DNA from: Bemisia tabaci
Taxonomy: Eukaryota; Arthropoda; Insecta; Hemiptera; Aleyrodidae
Direction of reading: 5' to 3'
NCBI RefSeq assembly: GCF_918797505.1
Contig: NC_092793.1
Coordinates: 62,205,749-62,269,748, forward strand
DNA: 64,000 bases
Shown here: positions 26,901 to 38,900 of the stretch, in pieces
How positions within the stretch are numbered: position 1 is the stretch's first letter
Layout of the letters: each line of letters opens with the position of its first letter
Translations under genes and position numbers: made by a program
Notes under the pieces: generated by a model
Database searches by the model: none
What the model was told of the DNA's origin: nothing
Seen by the model: only the letters and a program-made list of their open reading frames with translations

Positions 26901-29900
26901 GGCGGCCGGAAGAGGAGAGAGCGTGTGTCATCCCAAGCACTCGAAGAGACTGCAGAGAGGCAATGGAGAATTCATTCGCGCGCTCGGTTTTTCACTAATA
27001 TCTCGCTTAGAGTCCATTTTCAAACAAAATTCCTAAAAAGAAAAGTTTTAGAACATATAATTTTACAACCGAATAGCAATGTTTCATTTTTCCGAACTAA
27101 TTATTAACCGATAAAAGCAGCCTCACAATCTGACAAAAATTCACTGGAGCCGCTACTGCGCATTCGCAGATGTGCGCAATTGAGACACAAGAACTCATCA
27201 ATGAGGGTCGGTGCCAACACTCATCGGCATGCGAATTTTTAAAAGTTGTCTCGCCTTCCATAACACAGGATGCACGGTCTACGTGATTCAAGGTCTTTGG
27301 TTCCAGGCAGATAAAAAGTTCATATCAAATAGACCACATTTTGCAATAAGGAACCACTATTTCTGGCTCATTTTAGAAACAACACATATGCCATGGGTTT
27401 CCCTACACAGAAAGGTGCTTTTATGGAAGATCCAGAAATAGTGGTTCCTTATTGCAAAATGTAATCAAAATAATCTTTTAGGCAGGATGGAAGTAACAGT
27501 TAAAGGGGACGGCAACCCTAGAATCGAAAATGAGATAGTATCAAAAATTGAAGTGAGACCCATTCAGGATGATATCTTAAAGATATGTTGTTATTTGTTG
27601 ACATATGTTGATGGAATGTTACTAATATGGATGGAATGTTAAATCAGTATTGTCAGGATAAGACTGACAATATCAACATTGATGTAAGCTTGATAGACCC
27701 TCTGTTACGCACAGATCGTGTAATTGCCCAGTTCATGAATTGGGCAGATTTTTGCTCATTTCATGAAATGGGCAATGTTGTTGCCCAAATTGTGAAATGG
27801 CACCAAAATTGCCCATTTCATGAATTGGGGCGGGAAAAAATCGCCCAATTCACGCATTGGGCAAATAATGAAAAAAACGCTCACACTCAATTTGTGTAAT
27901 TGCCCAATTCGTGAACTGGGACATGAAAATATTGAAAGTAAGTATTGAAAAAAGTAGAAAGTAGGAAATGATATCAAGCTAATGTAACTCACCTAATTGT
28001 TATTGGCGCAGGTCCTTTGCGGGTGGCAAACGGAATTGCACTGCACTTTATTCTTGAAGCAACGGCACTGTAAGGTGCGACACGTAGATTTTTTGCAGGA
28101 GCACCGCTGGTACCCCTGTCCACTTCCGACGGACATTTTCCGCACCAATTCCCGAACACTGAAACAATCTTGCGGCACATCCTCCACCTTCAGACCTTTA
28201 TATTTCACAACTTCAAAAGCATTTCGCGCTAATCGTGTAGAAATAATTCCACATTTACTACCGATCTGGAACAAGCCATTCTCCTCCTTCATCACGATCC
28301 CAATAATATTGGCTGGATCGCCGCAACCTCGGTCAAATGTCGGCGTGCGACATTCAACCCAGTGACAGAACAACAGCAGAGTCTCAGCCTAACATTCCAA
28401 CGACCTCAGAGGCATCAAAGGCTCATCCTGCAGTAACGCTTCGTCAAAAAGCGAGCGAAAGTTTAAAAACGCAGGCACAGAAAATGCTGACACGTGCGGA
28501 AAAGAAGTTAGCCAGAGTCAAAGTTGGGGATTGCGTTACCGTCCCCGTCTCCGAATTTGACCGAGGTCGCGGCGATCCAGCCAATATTATTGGGATCGTG
28601 ATGAAGGAGGAGAATGGCTTGTTCCAGATCGGTAGTAAATGTGGAATTATTTCTACACGATTAGCGCGAAATGCTTTTGAAGTTGTGAAATATAAAGGTC
28701 TGAAGGTGGAGGATGTGCCGCAAGATTGTTTCAGTGTTCGGGAATTGGTGCGGAAAATGTCCGTCGGAAGTGGACAGGGGTACCAGCGGTGCTCCTGCAA
28801 AAAATCTATGTGTCGCACCTTACAGTGCCGTTGCTTCAAGAATAAAGTGCAGTGCAATTCCGCTTGCCACCCGCAAAGGACCTGCGCCAATAACAATTAG
28901 GTGAGTTACATTAGCATGATATCATTTCCTACTTTCTACTTTTTTCAATACTTACTTTCAATATTTTCATGTCCCAGTTCACGAATTGGGCAATTACACA
29001 AATTGAGTGTGAGCGTTTTTTTCATTATTTGCCCAATGCGTGAATTGGGCGATTTTTTCCTGCCCCAATTCATGAAATGGGCAATTTTGGTGCCATTTCA
29101 CAATTTGGGCAACAACATTGCCCATTTCATGAAATGAGCAAAAATCTGCCCAATTCATGAACTGGGCAATTACACGATCTGTGCGTAACAGATATAATAT
29201 GGCTGCAATGTTGATGTGTAAGATGTGCAATATTATAATAAGATTGTATTGCGGTTCTATGCTGAGTGGAGAAGGTATAAGAAGCAAAATGGCTATGTCC
29301 CGAATGACAAATTCGCAAAATCGGCAGAGATATGAAAGATTGTAAGTCTGAAAGGTGATGTCATGCGCTCCTGGTGCGACTGCGGTTCACACGCACACAA
29401 CTCGAAGTCGGGCGCGTTTGCTGTCTGGCGCCGCGAGGTCGCCTTAATATATTAAGGCGAAAATCACTTGGTACGCCAATATCAAGATAAAAGTGGTGGA
29501 CACTCTTTAGGGTGTGTCTTATTTTTGAGTTTTGCGAAAATCAAGTTGGTCAACCCCTAAAAAGTTTCTATGTAGTCTCTAAATGAACCCCCTAAAAGGA
29601 AAAAATTTTAAAAAAATTTTAACCCGTGCCTCAAAGGGCCTAAAGGGCCTAAACCCAAAATTCAAAAATTTTGGCAAGCGACACATCAATTCTGAAGGAA
29701 AATGGCAAGTTACGGCCCTTTTAGAGCAGAAATTTCGTCCGTTTTGCCGTATCTTGAAGCGTAAGGTCACAAACGGCCCAATGACGACGTGAGGCTATGG
29801 GCTGGCGGGGCGCGCCGCGGCCGGCCCGCCGCTGAGCGTCGCGCGCGGCAGGGTTGCGCATCGCCGCTTTACACCGGCGTAGAGGAACGAACGGTGGGGT

Positions 29901-32900
29901 GGGAGGGGGATATCCGGTGGAAAAGCATCCACATTTTCTATCCATAATGAGAATGCATTATACTTTTTCAATATAGATGAGGAAATATGAGCCATACAAG
30001 GAAGTGATGAAAAGAGTGACAAATACATAATATAGTTTGTACGGTTAGGAGTGTAAGTGGGGAAAATTTGCCGTAACTACAGAACAGCCCTGAAAATCTC
30101 CGGGAAATAAAAGCTGCTATTGATGAGAGGTTTGCATGAGAGGTTTAATTAAGGACTAATTAAAAAGATAGGTGCGATGTTGTCGAATCGTAAGCCCTTT
30201 ACGCGATCAAAAGCGATTAGTGTAAATTTAATTGGAAAAGTTTAAGAAAAATTTGATGAAAGAAAATTGCCCCAAATTCGGGAAGTGCTTAAAGTGTTTT
30301 TCTATTACGTGAAGTTTTCGCACATTAATGTCAATGGCGGTGCGTCGAAAACCTCTGATCTTGTAATTCCAATATGGAATGAAAAATGTTAGAATCCCTG
30401 TGATACATAGTGTCCATGTTTTTAAAAATGTTTACATTTTTATGAGGAGTGGAGGCGCGTATCAAAAAATGCTAGCCGTCGATCGCTGGTTCAAGAGAAT
30501 TTGGAGACTGATTTTACGGCAAAAATCGACGTGTTATTCGACATTGCTTAATGCAATACTCTAGATATCATGGAAAATGAAGAGGATAAAGCATTTTTAA
30601 TTCTTCAGCGAAAACCTGAATGAGAATGCATAATATCCACAGTGAAGGATACTATCCTTGCAGCAGAGGTGAGGAGAGCAGACAAGAAGAAAGCTCGCGC
30701 CCAGGAGAGAGTTTCTCGACAGGAAAAATTCACGCTCGCTTATGAGTCCCGCCAAACGGAAGAAAATAAGTTTTTTCATTTCATATGAAATCACTGAGGG
30801 TTTGATACATCAATAAGACTTTGTTTACCCTCCTTTTCATTGGTGTATTTGACGCGGCATCAATTAGAAAGTTTTATTCAATCGGTTCAATCTGGCTTCG
30901 CCAACTTACAGCTGATGTTGATTGCCTGGCCTCACCCAGGGGGCTAAATGACACATTAGCCTCATTTACTCAAATCTTCCCCAGTAGCCGAGTGGTCAAG
31001 GGCATTGCCCACGGTTATAAAGAGTGGGGTTCAAACCCCAAGTTAAATCATATTTTTTCGAGAAACTAATATTACATTTTTAATTATAGCAAGTAACTGT
31101 GGCGGGGGGGGGGGGGGGGTCAGTACCAGAAAATGTAAGTGGGTAAGCCATATTGAACCTCTCGAATAAAACTTTCTAATTGATGTCACGTTAAATGCAC
31201 TAATGAAAAGGAGGGTAAACATAGACACTATGTATCACAGGGATTCTACATTTTTCATTCCATATTGGAATTACTGCCATTGACATAAATGTGCGAAAAC
31301 TTCACATAATAGAAAAACACTTTAAGCACTTCCCGAATTTGGGGCAATTTTCTTTCATCAAATTTTTCTTAAACTTTTCCAATTAAATTTACACTAATCG
31401 CTTTTGATCGCGTAAAGGGCTTACGATTCGACAACATCGCACCTATCTTTTTAATTAGTCCTTAATTAAACCTCTCATGCAAACCTCTCATCAATAGCAG
31501 CTTTTATTTCCCGGAGATTTTCAGGGCTGTTCTGTAGTTACGGCAAATTTTCCCCACTTACACTCCTAACCGTACAAACTATATTATGTATTTGTCACTC
31601 TTTTCATCACTTCCTTGTATGGCTCATATTTCCTCATCTATATTGAAAAAGTATAATGCATTCTCATTATGGATAGAAAATGTGGATGCTTTTCCACCGG
31701 ATATCCCCCTCCCACCCCACCGTTCGTTCCTCTACGCCGGTGTAAAGCGGCGATGCGCAACCCTGCCAGCCCCGCGCCCCGCCAGCCCATAGCCTCACGT
31801 CGTCATTGGGCCGTTTGTGACCTTACGCTTCAAGATACGGCAAAACGGACGAAATTTCTGCTCTAAAAGGGCCGTAACTTGCCATTTTCCTTCAGAATTG
31901 ATGTGTCGCTTGCCAAAATTTTTGAATTTTGGGTTTAGGCCCTTTAGGCCCTTTGAGGCACGGGTTAAAATTTTTTTAAAATTTTTTCCTTTTAGGGGGT
32001 TCATTTAGAGACTACATAGAAACTTTTTAGGGGTTGACCAACTTGATTTTCGCAAAACTCAAAAATAAGACACACCCTAACACTCTTGAACAGTTGCAAC
32101 CTTTCCTGATCAGACTGATTCCAGGAACTTTTGTTGGTGCTGACATGGGCATGCGCAGTAGACTTTTTGAGTAATCTGCGCCGCGAAATGCAGCGCTAAC
32201 TAGCGGGCGCTCCTGTGGGGCTGTGCCGCCTTTTTTAGTACAATGTGTTTTGGACTACGTTGAATTCTACGTCCCGGGAACGTAGACAGCGAAACGGCGA
32301 AAGTGTGATTTTCACTTTTTAGGTTAGGTTTACAGAGCAACGTTCCTTTCCACGTTCCTGTTACGTCGCCAGTGAGACGTCTTCGGAGCACCCCTGTTCT
32401 TCCATGTTGATTACTACGTCGTACAAATTGTAAACGTTCCCAGAATGTTTCAAGGTCTACGTTGATTTCGACGTTGCTGAAACGTTCGATGTTATCTGGG
32501 TAGTCTCACCTAAGCAAAGAAAATAGAGTCGGCCAGGAACGAGCGAGATCGGGGCGAACTTATAATTTGTCGCGAAGACGCGTCGGCCACTTGACACCGG
32601 TGACAGAATGCAGAGTGCAAACTGCGAAGTGCGAGACGGAGCTCATGAAGTTACGTGCTCAGCTGTTTTTTCGCGATATCGGCTCAACGAATGCAGATAT
32701 TCGCAAACGGATTTCGGCATCGTTCGTTGCATACTTTTCTTCGTCGGTTTCGCCAACATTGATTTTAAGGTTGCCGTCCCCTTTCATAATTTTACAAACC
32801 GGGGAGGGATGGCAGGACCAGGCGACAAATGGAAATGGGATGCCTCTGTGGCATTTTCAGCATCCTGAATGACTGTGTGAGCGATGTCTCTGAGTGCACC

Positions 32901-35900
32901 ATGCAAAACACCAACCTCTTCTTGTAGTTTTGTCACTAGTCGAACATTGACTTCATTTTCAGAGCACCGCTCCTCCTGAAATAAAAAAAAAAACAAGCAG
33001 TGAACTCCAACACAATGTGTTGATAAGGCGCGTCATTAACTCGCACATATCAACCCCTTTAGTTTTCATTTACAGAGATTTCAAAATAGGCAAGTAGCAC
33101 AACAAGAGAATTCATACGATCCAACACTGCGAGGTCAACGACGCACTTTGACGAGACCGTGTATTGTGAATGTAGAAAGCCATTCGAACGAGTTTAAGTT
33201 TTTTGATCTGCCCCAAGCAAAATCGGATCAGATTCTTATAGAAAAGTGCTGCGTAATAATTTAAGCGAAGAAAGGAAAAATTCTGTCAAATTCCTGAAAG
33301 AGAAAGTCGATTTTAGGGTATTTTGGGGCTAAAATACCCAAATCACCAGTATTGTAAATCCCGTTATATTATTGAAAAGAAATTGACTCGATACAAATGC
33401 AATTGCATTAAGTATGTCTTGATTTTGTCATTTTAAACGTATTTTCATGCAAAGAAGTTCAACCATGTCCATGCTTTATTCATTCATGAATTGAAAGTAA
33501 GCAATCTACATCCCGAAGTCTACCGATTTGCCGTAAAAAATTTCAGAAACTTGATATACCAGGTCGATGCACCCACTCGTTGGATTTACCAACCAATTTC
33601 GTGAGTGTAAATATGTAAAAATCAATATGCTAAAGTCATTTTGGGTGCATTTATTTTTCATGAAACAATATAATAATTTCAATCCCGAAAAACCATCAAT
33701 TTTCCGTATAAAATCGAAAAAATCGAAATGTGTCGACTCCGCCTGACGTGAAAATTAGATTCTACGTGTAAAAATACTTACGTATCGATATGCTGAACAG
33801 AAACTATGTGTGAACACAGTTAGCAGTCCGCGGCATTATCCATTCAACAGAATAACGGCAAAAATTAGATCGGATTTTAGCCGCTTTGCCCGCCTCTCCT
33901 CGTTATTTACAATCCGTTCCTAAGCTCATCTCAAAATTTTTCTCAGAGCTTTGTGTTATTATCAGCTTCCATTTAAATCCCGATTCGATGACCGAATCGG
34001 CTGCCCAAAAAGCAAGCCATTTTTGAAAGGTTCTATGAGAAATTCGTGATATTATCGGCTCTCAGGAAATCACCCCATGGCTAAAATTGGCGGTAGGTAT
34101 AATTGTTTGAGTGCTTAAAATAATCTTATTCAAGAAACTAAGGCATTAAACTATGGAGTCAATTTCTTTTTAATAATATAACGGGATTTACTACACCCGT
34201 GATTTAGCTATTATAGCCCCAGAATACTTTTAAAGCGCCTTTACTTTCCAGAACCTTGACGGAGCTTTTTTTTTTGGCTTAAACGACTCAAGAGACACTG
34301 TAAATAAAAAATAAGAATAAAGAATTTTCGATTTTAACAGAAAAAGAAAAAAAAAAATGTTCGTTCAGGCACACCGTGTATTGTATGGAGTACTGCTGCC
34401 ATTCAACGTTTGTCTTCAGGTCAAAATTTTTACAAGGAAGTCCCTTGCAAGAGGTGAATTTTTTGTAATTTCTTTCCCAATTTTTTCTCTGTCATAGAAT
34501 TGAATTGCTTGTCAAATTCTGAGGTCAATTATATTTAATTGTAATTTATACATTTCTTTTGTTCCCTTCATTTTATTTTTTGTACGGAGAAGTTTCGTTG
34601 ATTTCTTCGGATTTCGAATACTGTAACTTCTCTTCTATTCGGCCGTTTGCTGGCCTGCTCAGCAATCCTCGAATCAGTTCGTTTGCTTCTGCTTATACAT
34701 GCATATTTTAAATTAGCGCGGAGCATTCTTAGGTTTTTTTTTTTTTTTTTAAAAAAAAAACCAAGTAACGTAGACTCTTGGTATTCATTGTAGGTACATA
34801 AACTAGAAAGCCCCAGAATGAGAAAAAACTTTGAAATCATAATTATTGACGGATTAGTAATTTTTTTACACACTTTGGAAAATCTCAGAAGTTCGCGGCA
34901 GTCACTTTCCGGTAAGGAACTAAGGGACTCGGTTATTGTATCGAGTGGGGGGTCGAAACGATTGCAAAGGAGGTATACTACGTATACGCGCCAATAAATA
35001 AACAAAAAACCCTCCACGTTCATCTTTTCACTGTGTGATTCTCCATTTCCATGAAAATGTATCATCATGTTACTCTGCTTTTAATCATTTGCCTACACAA
35101 AAAAACCCTGCACTTTTTTATTAAGATGTGCCGCTTTCAGGGCTCATTAGTGGTGCCTTCAGGAGTAATTCCGGAAGGGGCAACACTCTGAGACCCGCGA
35201 CTGGAGCAAGATGATGGCCATTGAAGTCCGTCATTTTGGTTTTTTTTCAAAGCGCGGTACGTTGGATGCCATATCGATCTGATTTTGAACACTTTTTTTT
35301 TCAATGATGGTACTTTCTTTAAGGATAAGTTTACTCCTTACCCATTTTCCTGTTGGGCTAATATTTTCTTTAAAATTGGGTAAAATCAAATTTTTTTAGA
35401 ATAAGCCGTATGCAAAAACGACTTTTTTCGCCCCCCCCCCCTTTACAACTTATTCAAACTTCGTCTATCAATTACTCATACTGGAGCGCTTCTTTCCTCA
35501 AATCATCAGACCGCCAAAAAATTTTGGGGGGCGCTAAGGGGGGTACAAGTCAAAGTCTGTGAACCTCGATATCTTCCGAACGAAAAAAGATATTGAGGCC
35601 CGGTTTAGACGAAAAATCGTCTAAAATTGCATACTTTAAGATTCTAGAGGTCAAAACCTCAAAATTACATATTTCAGTTAACTAATGTGCCTTTTTTCAG
35701 TTTTTAAGGAAGAACAATTTCTTTTAAACAGTCTTAACTGAAAGATCATATTTTTGTATTTGAACCAAAACCAGTTTCTCGAGTTTTGTTGTTTGTCTAT
35801 TTCCGCATCCAACGAGTGGTCACACAAGCTGGGGAACCGAACGGTTCCGGAGTTATGAGCGATTGAAGTTTCCACTCCACGCGCGCCGACCGATTTTCGC

Positions 35901-38900
35901 GCGCCAAAATATGGTTCCAAAGCCGGATTTGGGTGTAAGTGAATCAGATTTTATGTCCAAACCGTGCAAAATACATTTTTACGTATTCTTGAGGGTCGCT
36001 GAGTTCAAAAATTACAGATACTTCCAAAAATTCACTTTTTTCCCATAGCGTTGCTTGAGAGGCCTACTGAGCGGCCGGTCGGTCGGCACAATTGCGATGT
36101 AAGGCGAGTACATCGCTATGCATCGCAATTTTTTGTTCAATAAAATCACGATCAATTTTAGTCGATAAAATCGAGACTAAATCGCCATATATCGCGATTT
36201 TTATTGTGATAATATTACGATAAATTGCCGGGCGATGAAATCGCGATTTTATTGCAACAAAATCGAAGATAATCGCTCAGATGTTGATGATCCTAGCGAT
36301 TTCCTCGCCGACAAAATCGCATCTAATAGCGATTTTTCCGTTGAAAAATGCTACTTGGATTATAGGATACGCCTCTTCCCAAAATTTCAAGGACTGAAAT
36401 GAATTTCTTTCCGCGTAGCAGGGTTGCCAAGTTGAAAACCGTCGATTTCCACATCATTCGAACGAAAAAAGATATTGCGGTTCAAAAATTGCGGTCGTAT
36501 GAAGTTTTCAATAAATTTGATCGTTTCGGTAATTTAAGAGTGCAATGATGCCATTTTTCACATTTTCTTAGGGGCCAATTGTTTTTCAACCCTAGTACAT
36601 CGTTAAATGCCAAATTCTCGATTCGAACAAAATGCTGCTCATTTTATTTGTCGTACTTTTCTTTACATTTTGATATATTATACTTCCCAGGGAAACGATT
36701 GGCATGCGAGATATGAGCTATCACAGTTTACATTTGGTGTGCGCCGACTGGAATCCGAGCCCTCGGGCACACACACTCCCTTGCCACCGGCAAGCTTTAC
36801 AATGTGATTCTTGTATATTGTTTGCGTACTTTCCATTTCTGACCTTTTGAAAAGGCCTCCTATCCGATGAATTCATAGAGGCCTTGCGGTCAATTGTCGC
36901 CATTTTTCACCCATTTGTAGGGTTTTTACAATTTTACTGAAGGGTTATTCCACGCCTAGGTAATCCGGGGGGTATTTTTTCCCCCCTTCAAATGACCTAA
37001 CAATATTGAGTTTTGGACTCTTTAATACTTCTCGTTTTTGGAAATATATGGGGTTTACCTCCCTTTCGTTTTTTTTCTCGCAATTTTTAAGTGTTTAGTA
37101 ACCCTATTGCTTAGCCTCATCCTACGATAAAAAGAGCGACATTTTGGCAGCACAGTTTTCTGATGTTACTCCCAAAACCGAGTTTAAGTTTATGTTTACG
37201 TTTGTCAAGAAACAGATAACATGTGCTCCTGCAAAGTTTCAACTTTTATAAGTAATTACTGTATATTACATATATATGTAACTTATAAAACTAAGTGTAC
37301 TGACGGACACACCCGTAACACAGAAAAACAGGGGTTTTTCAATGTAACTATTATAATTCATGTCATTTTGAGATGACAGTTTTTATCCTACATCTTCAAG
37401 TCAAGTACGACTTCAGAGTATATTTTCCAAATTTTTATCGCAACAATCAATGAGTAAAAATGTGTTGCGGGTGTGACACGTTACAGGTGTAACCAATGAG
37501 AAGAAGCTTCAATCATGTAGATGCCACCTCCTTTCTCACTATTTTTTCTATGGTTATCTCAAGAAATACACTCATATGCATAATTAGAGGTTATAGAAGC
37601 CACAAAACTAAAAAAAAATTAATTAGAGGTTATGCATACATCTAATAAGAGAGAGACAGCCGACATTTTTGCCATATTTCAGTATTTAAAGTGAATACAC
37701 CTTATCTCAAAAGGACTTCAATTAGGATTCGTTGAACTCTTTCCAATTTGATTGAAATATTTTCCCTTTACTATAGACCCAGACCTACCGTACCAGGGGT
37801 TTTTAGTGTATTTTCCGAAGAAAATACACTATTGCATTCTCCCATGATGTCGAATCCAGACCTGAGACATTGTGAAGAGCACCGATCATAAGTCGTAGAT
37901 CACGAAAATATATGCCATTTAAATTCATGTGTATTTATATAAGTATGTATTTAGATGATTTAAATGAGATGTACAACCGTTACACATATAAATTTAAGTA
38001 TTTATTTTGCCAACGTTTCGGAGGCTCATTGCCTCCCTCATCAGGGCATGAGATGACACTAACATTACAAAAACAGACAACGAGGAAAACGGTCCGCGGT
38101 AGCGGCAAACATGACGCGGCATGAGGGGAGCCGGCCGGAGCAGGGTCGCACAGTGGGTCGGGGGAGAAAGTTTTTGGACATGCTGATCGTCCCACAGTGG
38201 GTGAGAAGGAAGAAGTTTTTGGACAAAATTTTCGTCGCACAGTGGGTCAGGGGGAGGAAGTTTTTGGACAAAATTTTCGTCGCACAGTGGGTCAGGGGGA
38301 GGAAGTTTTTGGACAAAATTTTCGTCGCACTGTGGGTCAGGGGGAAGAAGTTTATGAACAAGCTTTTCGTCGCTCAGTTGTTCAGGGGAAGGAAGTTTTT
38401 GGACAAACTGTTCGTCGCTCAGCGGCCCAAGGAAAGGAAATATCTGAAAAAAAAACTATCCATTACACAATGACTTACAGACGTACGATTTTATGACTAC
38501 AAAAATCCCACTTCGGGAAATACACTTTCTTCCCGCGGTGGATGCGCGGGACACTTAAAAAGAAGAAAAACTATAAGTGCAGACGACCCTGAAAGACGCG
38601 CGCGCCTTGGGGGGGGCATAGGGGGGCGAAGCCCCCCCCCCCCAAAAAAAAACCGGCGCGGCGCGAAGCGGAGCGCCGGTCTCTTTTTTTGGTTGATTTA
38701 GATCATACGAAGTTCAGGACCGCGGAGACGAATAGGGAATTGCCTCTTAGGAATCCGAATTCCTTGGTCCCGGAGTCCCCCCGACTCCCCTTGGGAGATA
38801 TAAAGGGGGTCCGTACTTCAAAAGTCAAGGTTTATGTCAAAATTGTGTAATTATTTAATTGGAATCCGAAAGTACGGAACTTTTTAACTTACATCGACAC

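Larger units (their letters stand above)
27701..29192. mobile_element. Ginger-like foldback element: 638-bp inverted arms
   Basis: Left arm 27701-28338 and right arm 28555-29192 are equal in length, and I could see only about five mismatches by eye. The spacer is 216 bp. The outer ends read TGTTACGCACAGATCG inward, sharing TGTTACG with the element at 576. Each arm holds several copies of a GCCCAATTCATGAATTGGGC-like palindrome near its tip and a coding copy of the Ginger C-terminal/CXC module near the centre. No target duplication is visible (cctc versus gata). No integrase core is present. Confidence 0.75.
37804..38690 (-). mobile_element. Insert with terminal hairpin, Penelope-like segment, 45-bp tandem repeats and GC hairpins
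   Basis: It begins with a perfect hairpin, TAGTGTATTTTC...GAAAATACACTA (37804-37831). Then comes a segment with Penelope-type CTGATGA...GAAAC on the minus strand (38005-38050), a 45-bp tandem array (38145-38445) and GC-rich palindromes (38590-38680). The hairpin-plus-CTAA end on the minus strand hints at a Helitron, but the insertion site does not fit the usual A/T rule, so the class is open. Confidence 0.4.

Noticed and set aside
30974..31048. Functional tRNA gene
   Set aside because: Good A and B boxes and T arm, but no acceptor stem pairing was visible and it sits in the loop of a transposon; treated as tRNA-like repeat.
29579..32008. Paired ORFs in the hAT-like arms as genes
   Set aside because: Each is the mirror of the other in inverted arms, with no recognisable domain; the signal is the palindrome.
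34568..35068. 166-residue minus-strand ORF
   Set aside because: It crosses a poly-K run from an A-rich stretch and has no domain or splice context; likely chance.
38145..38445. Gene for a 15-residue repeat protein
   Set aside because: The open frames follow from a 45-bp tandem unit lacking stops in several frames; no signal, domain or conserved start.
37804..38690. Canonical Helitron
   Set aside because: The hairpin and CTAA on the minus strand fit, but the base following the end is not T and no TC start was found; class left open.
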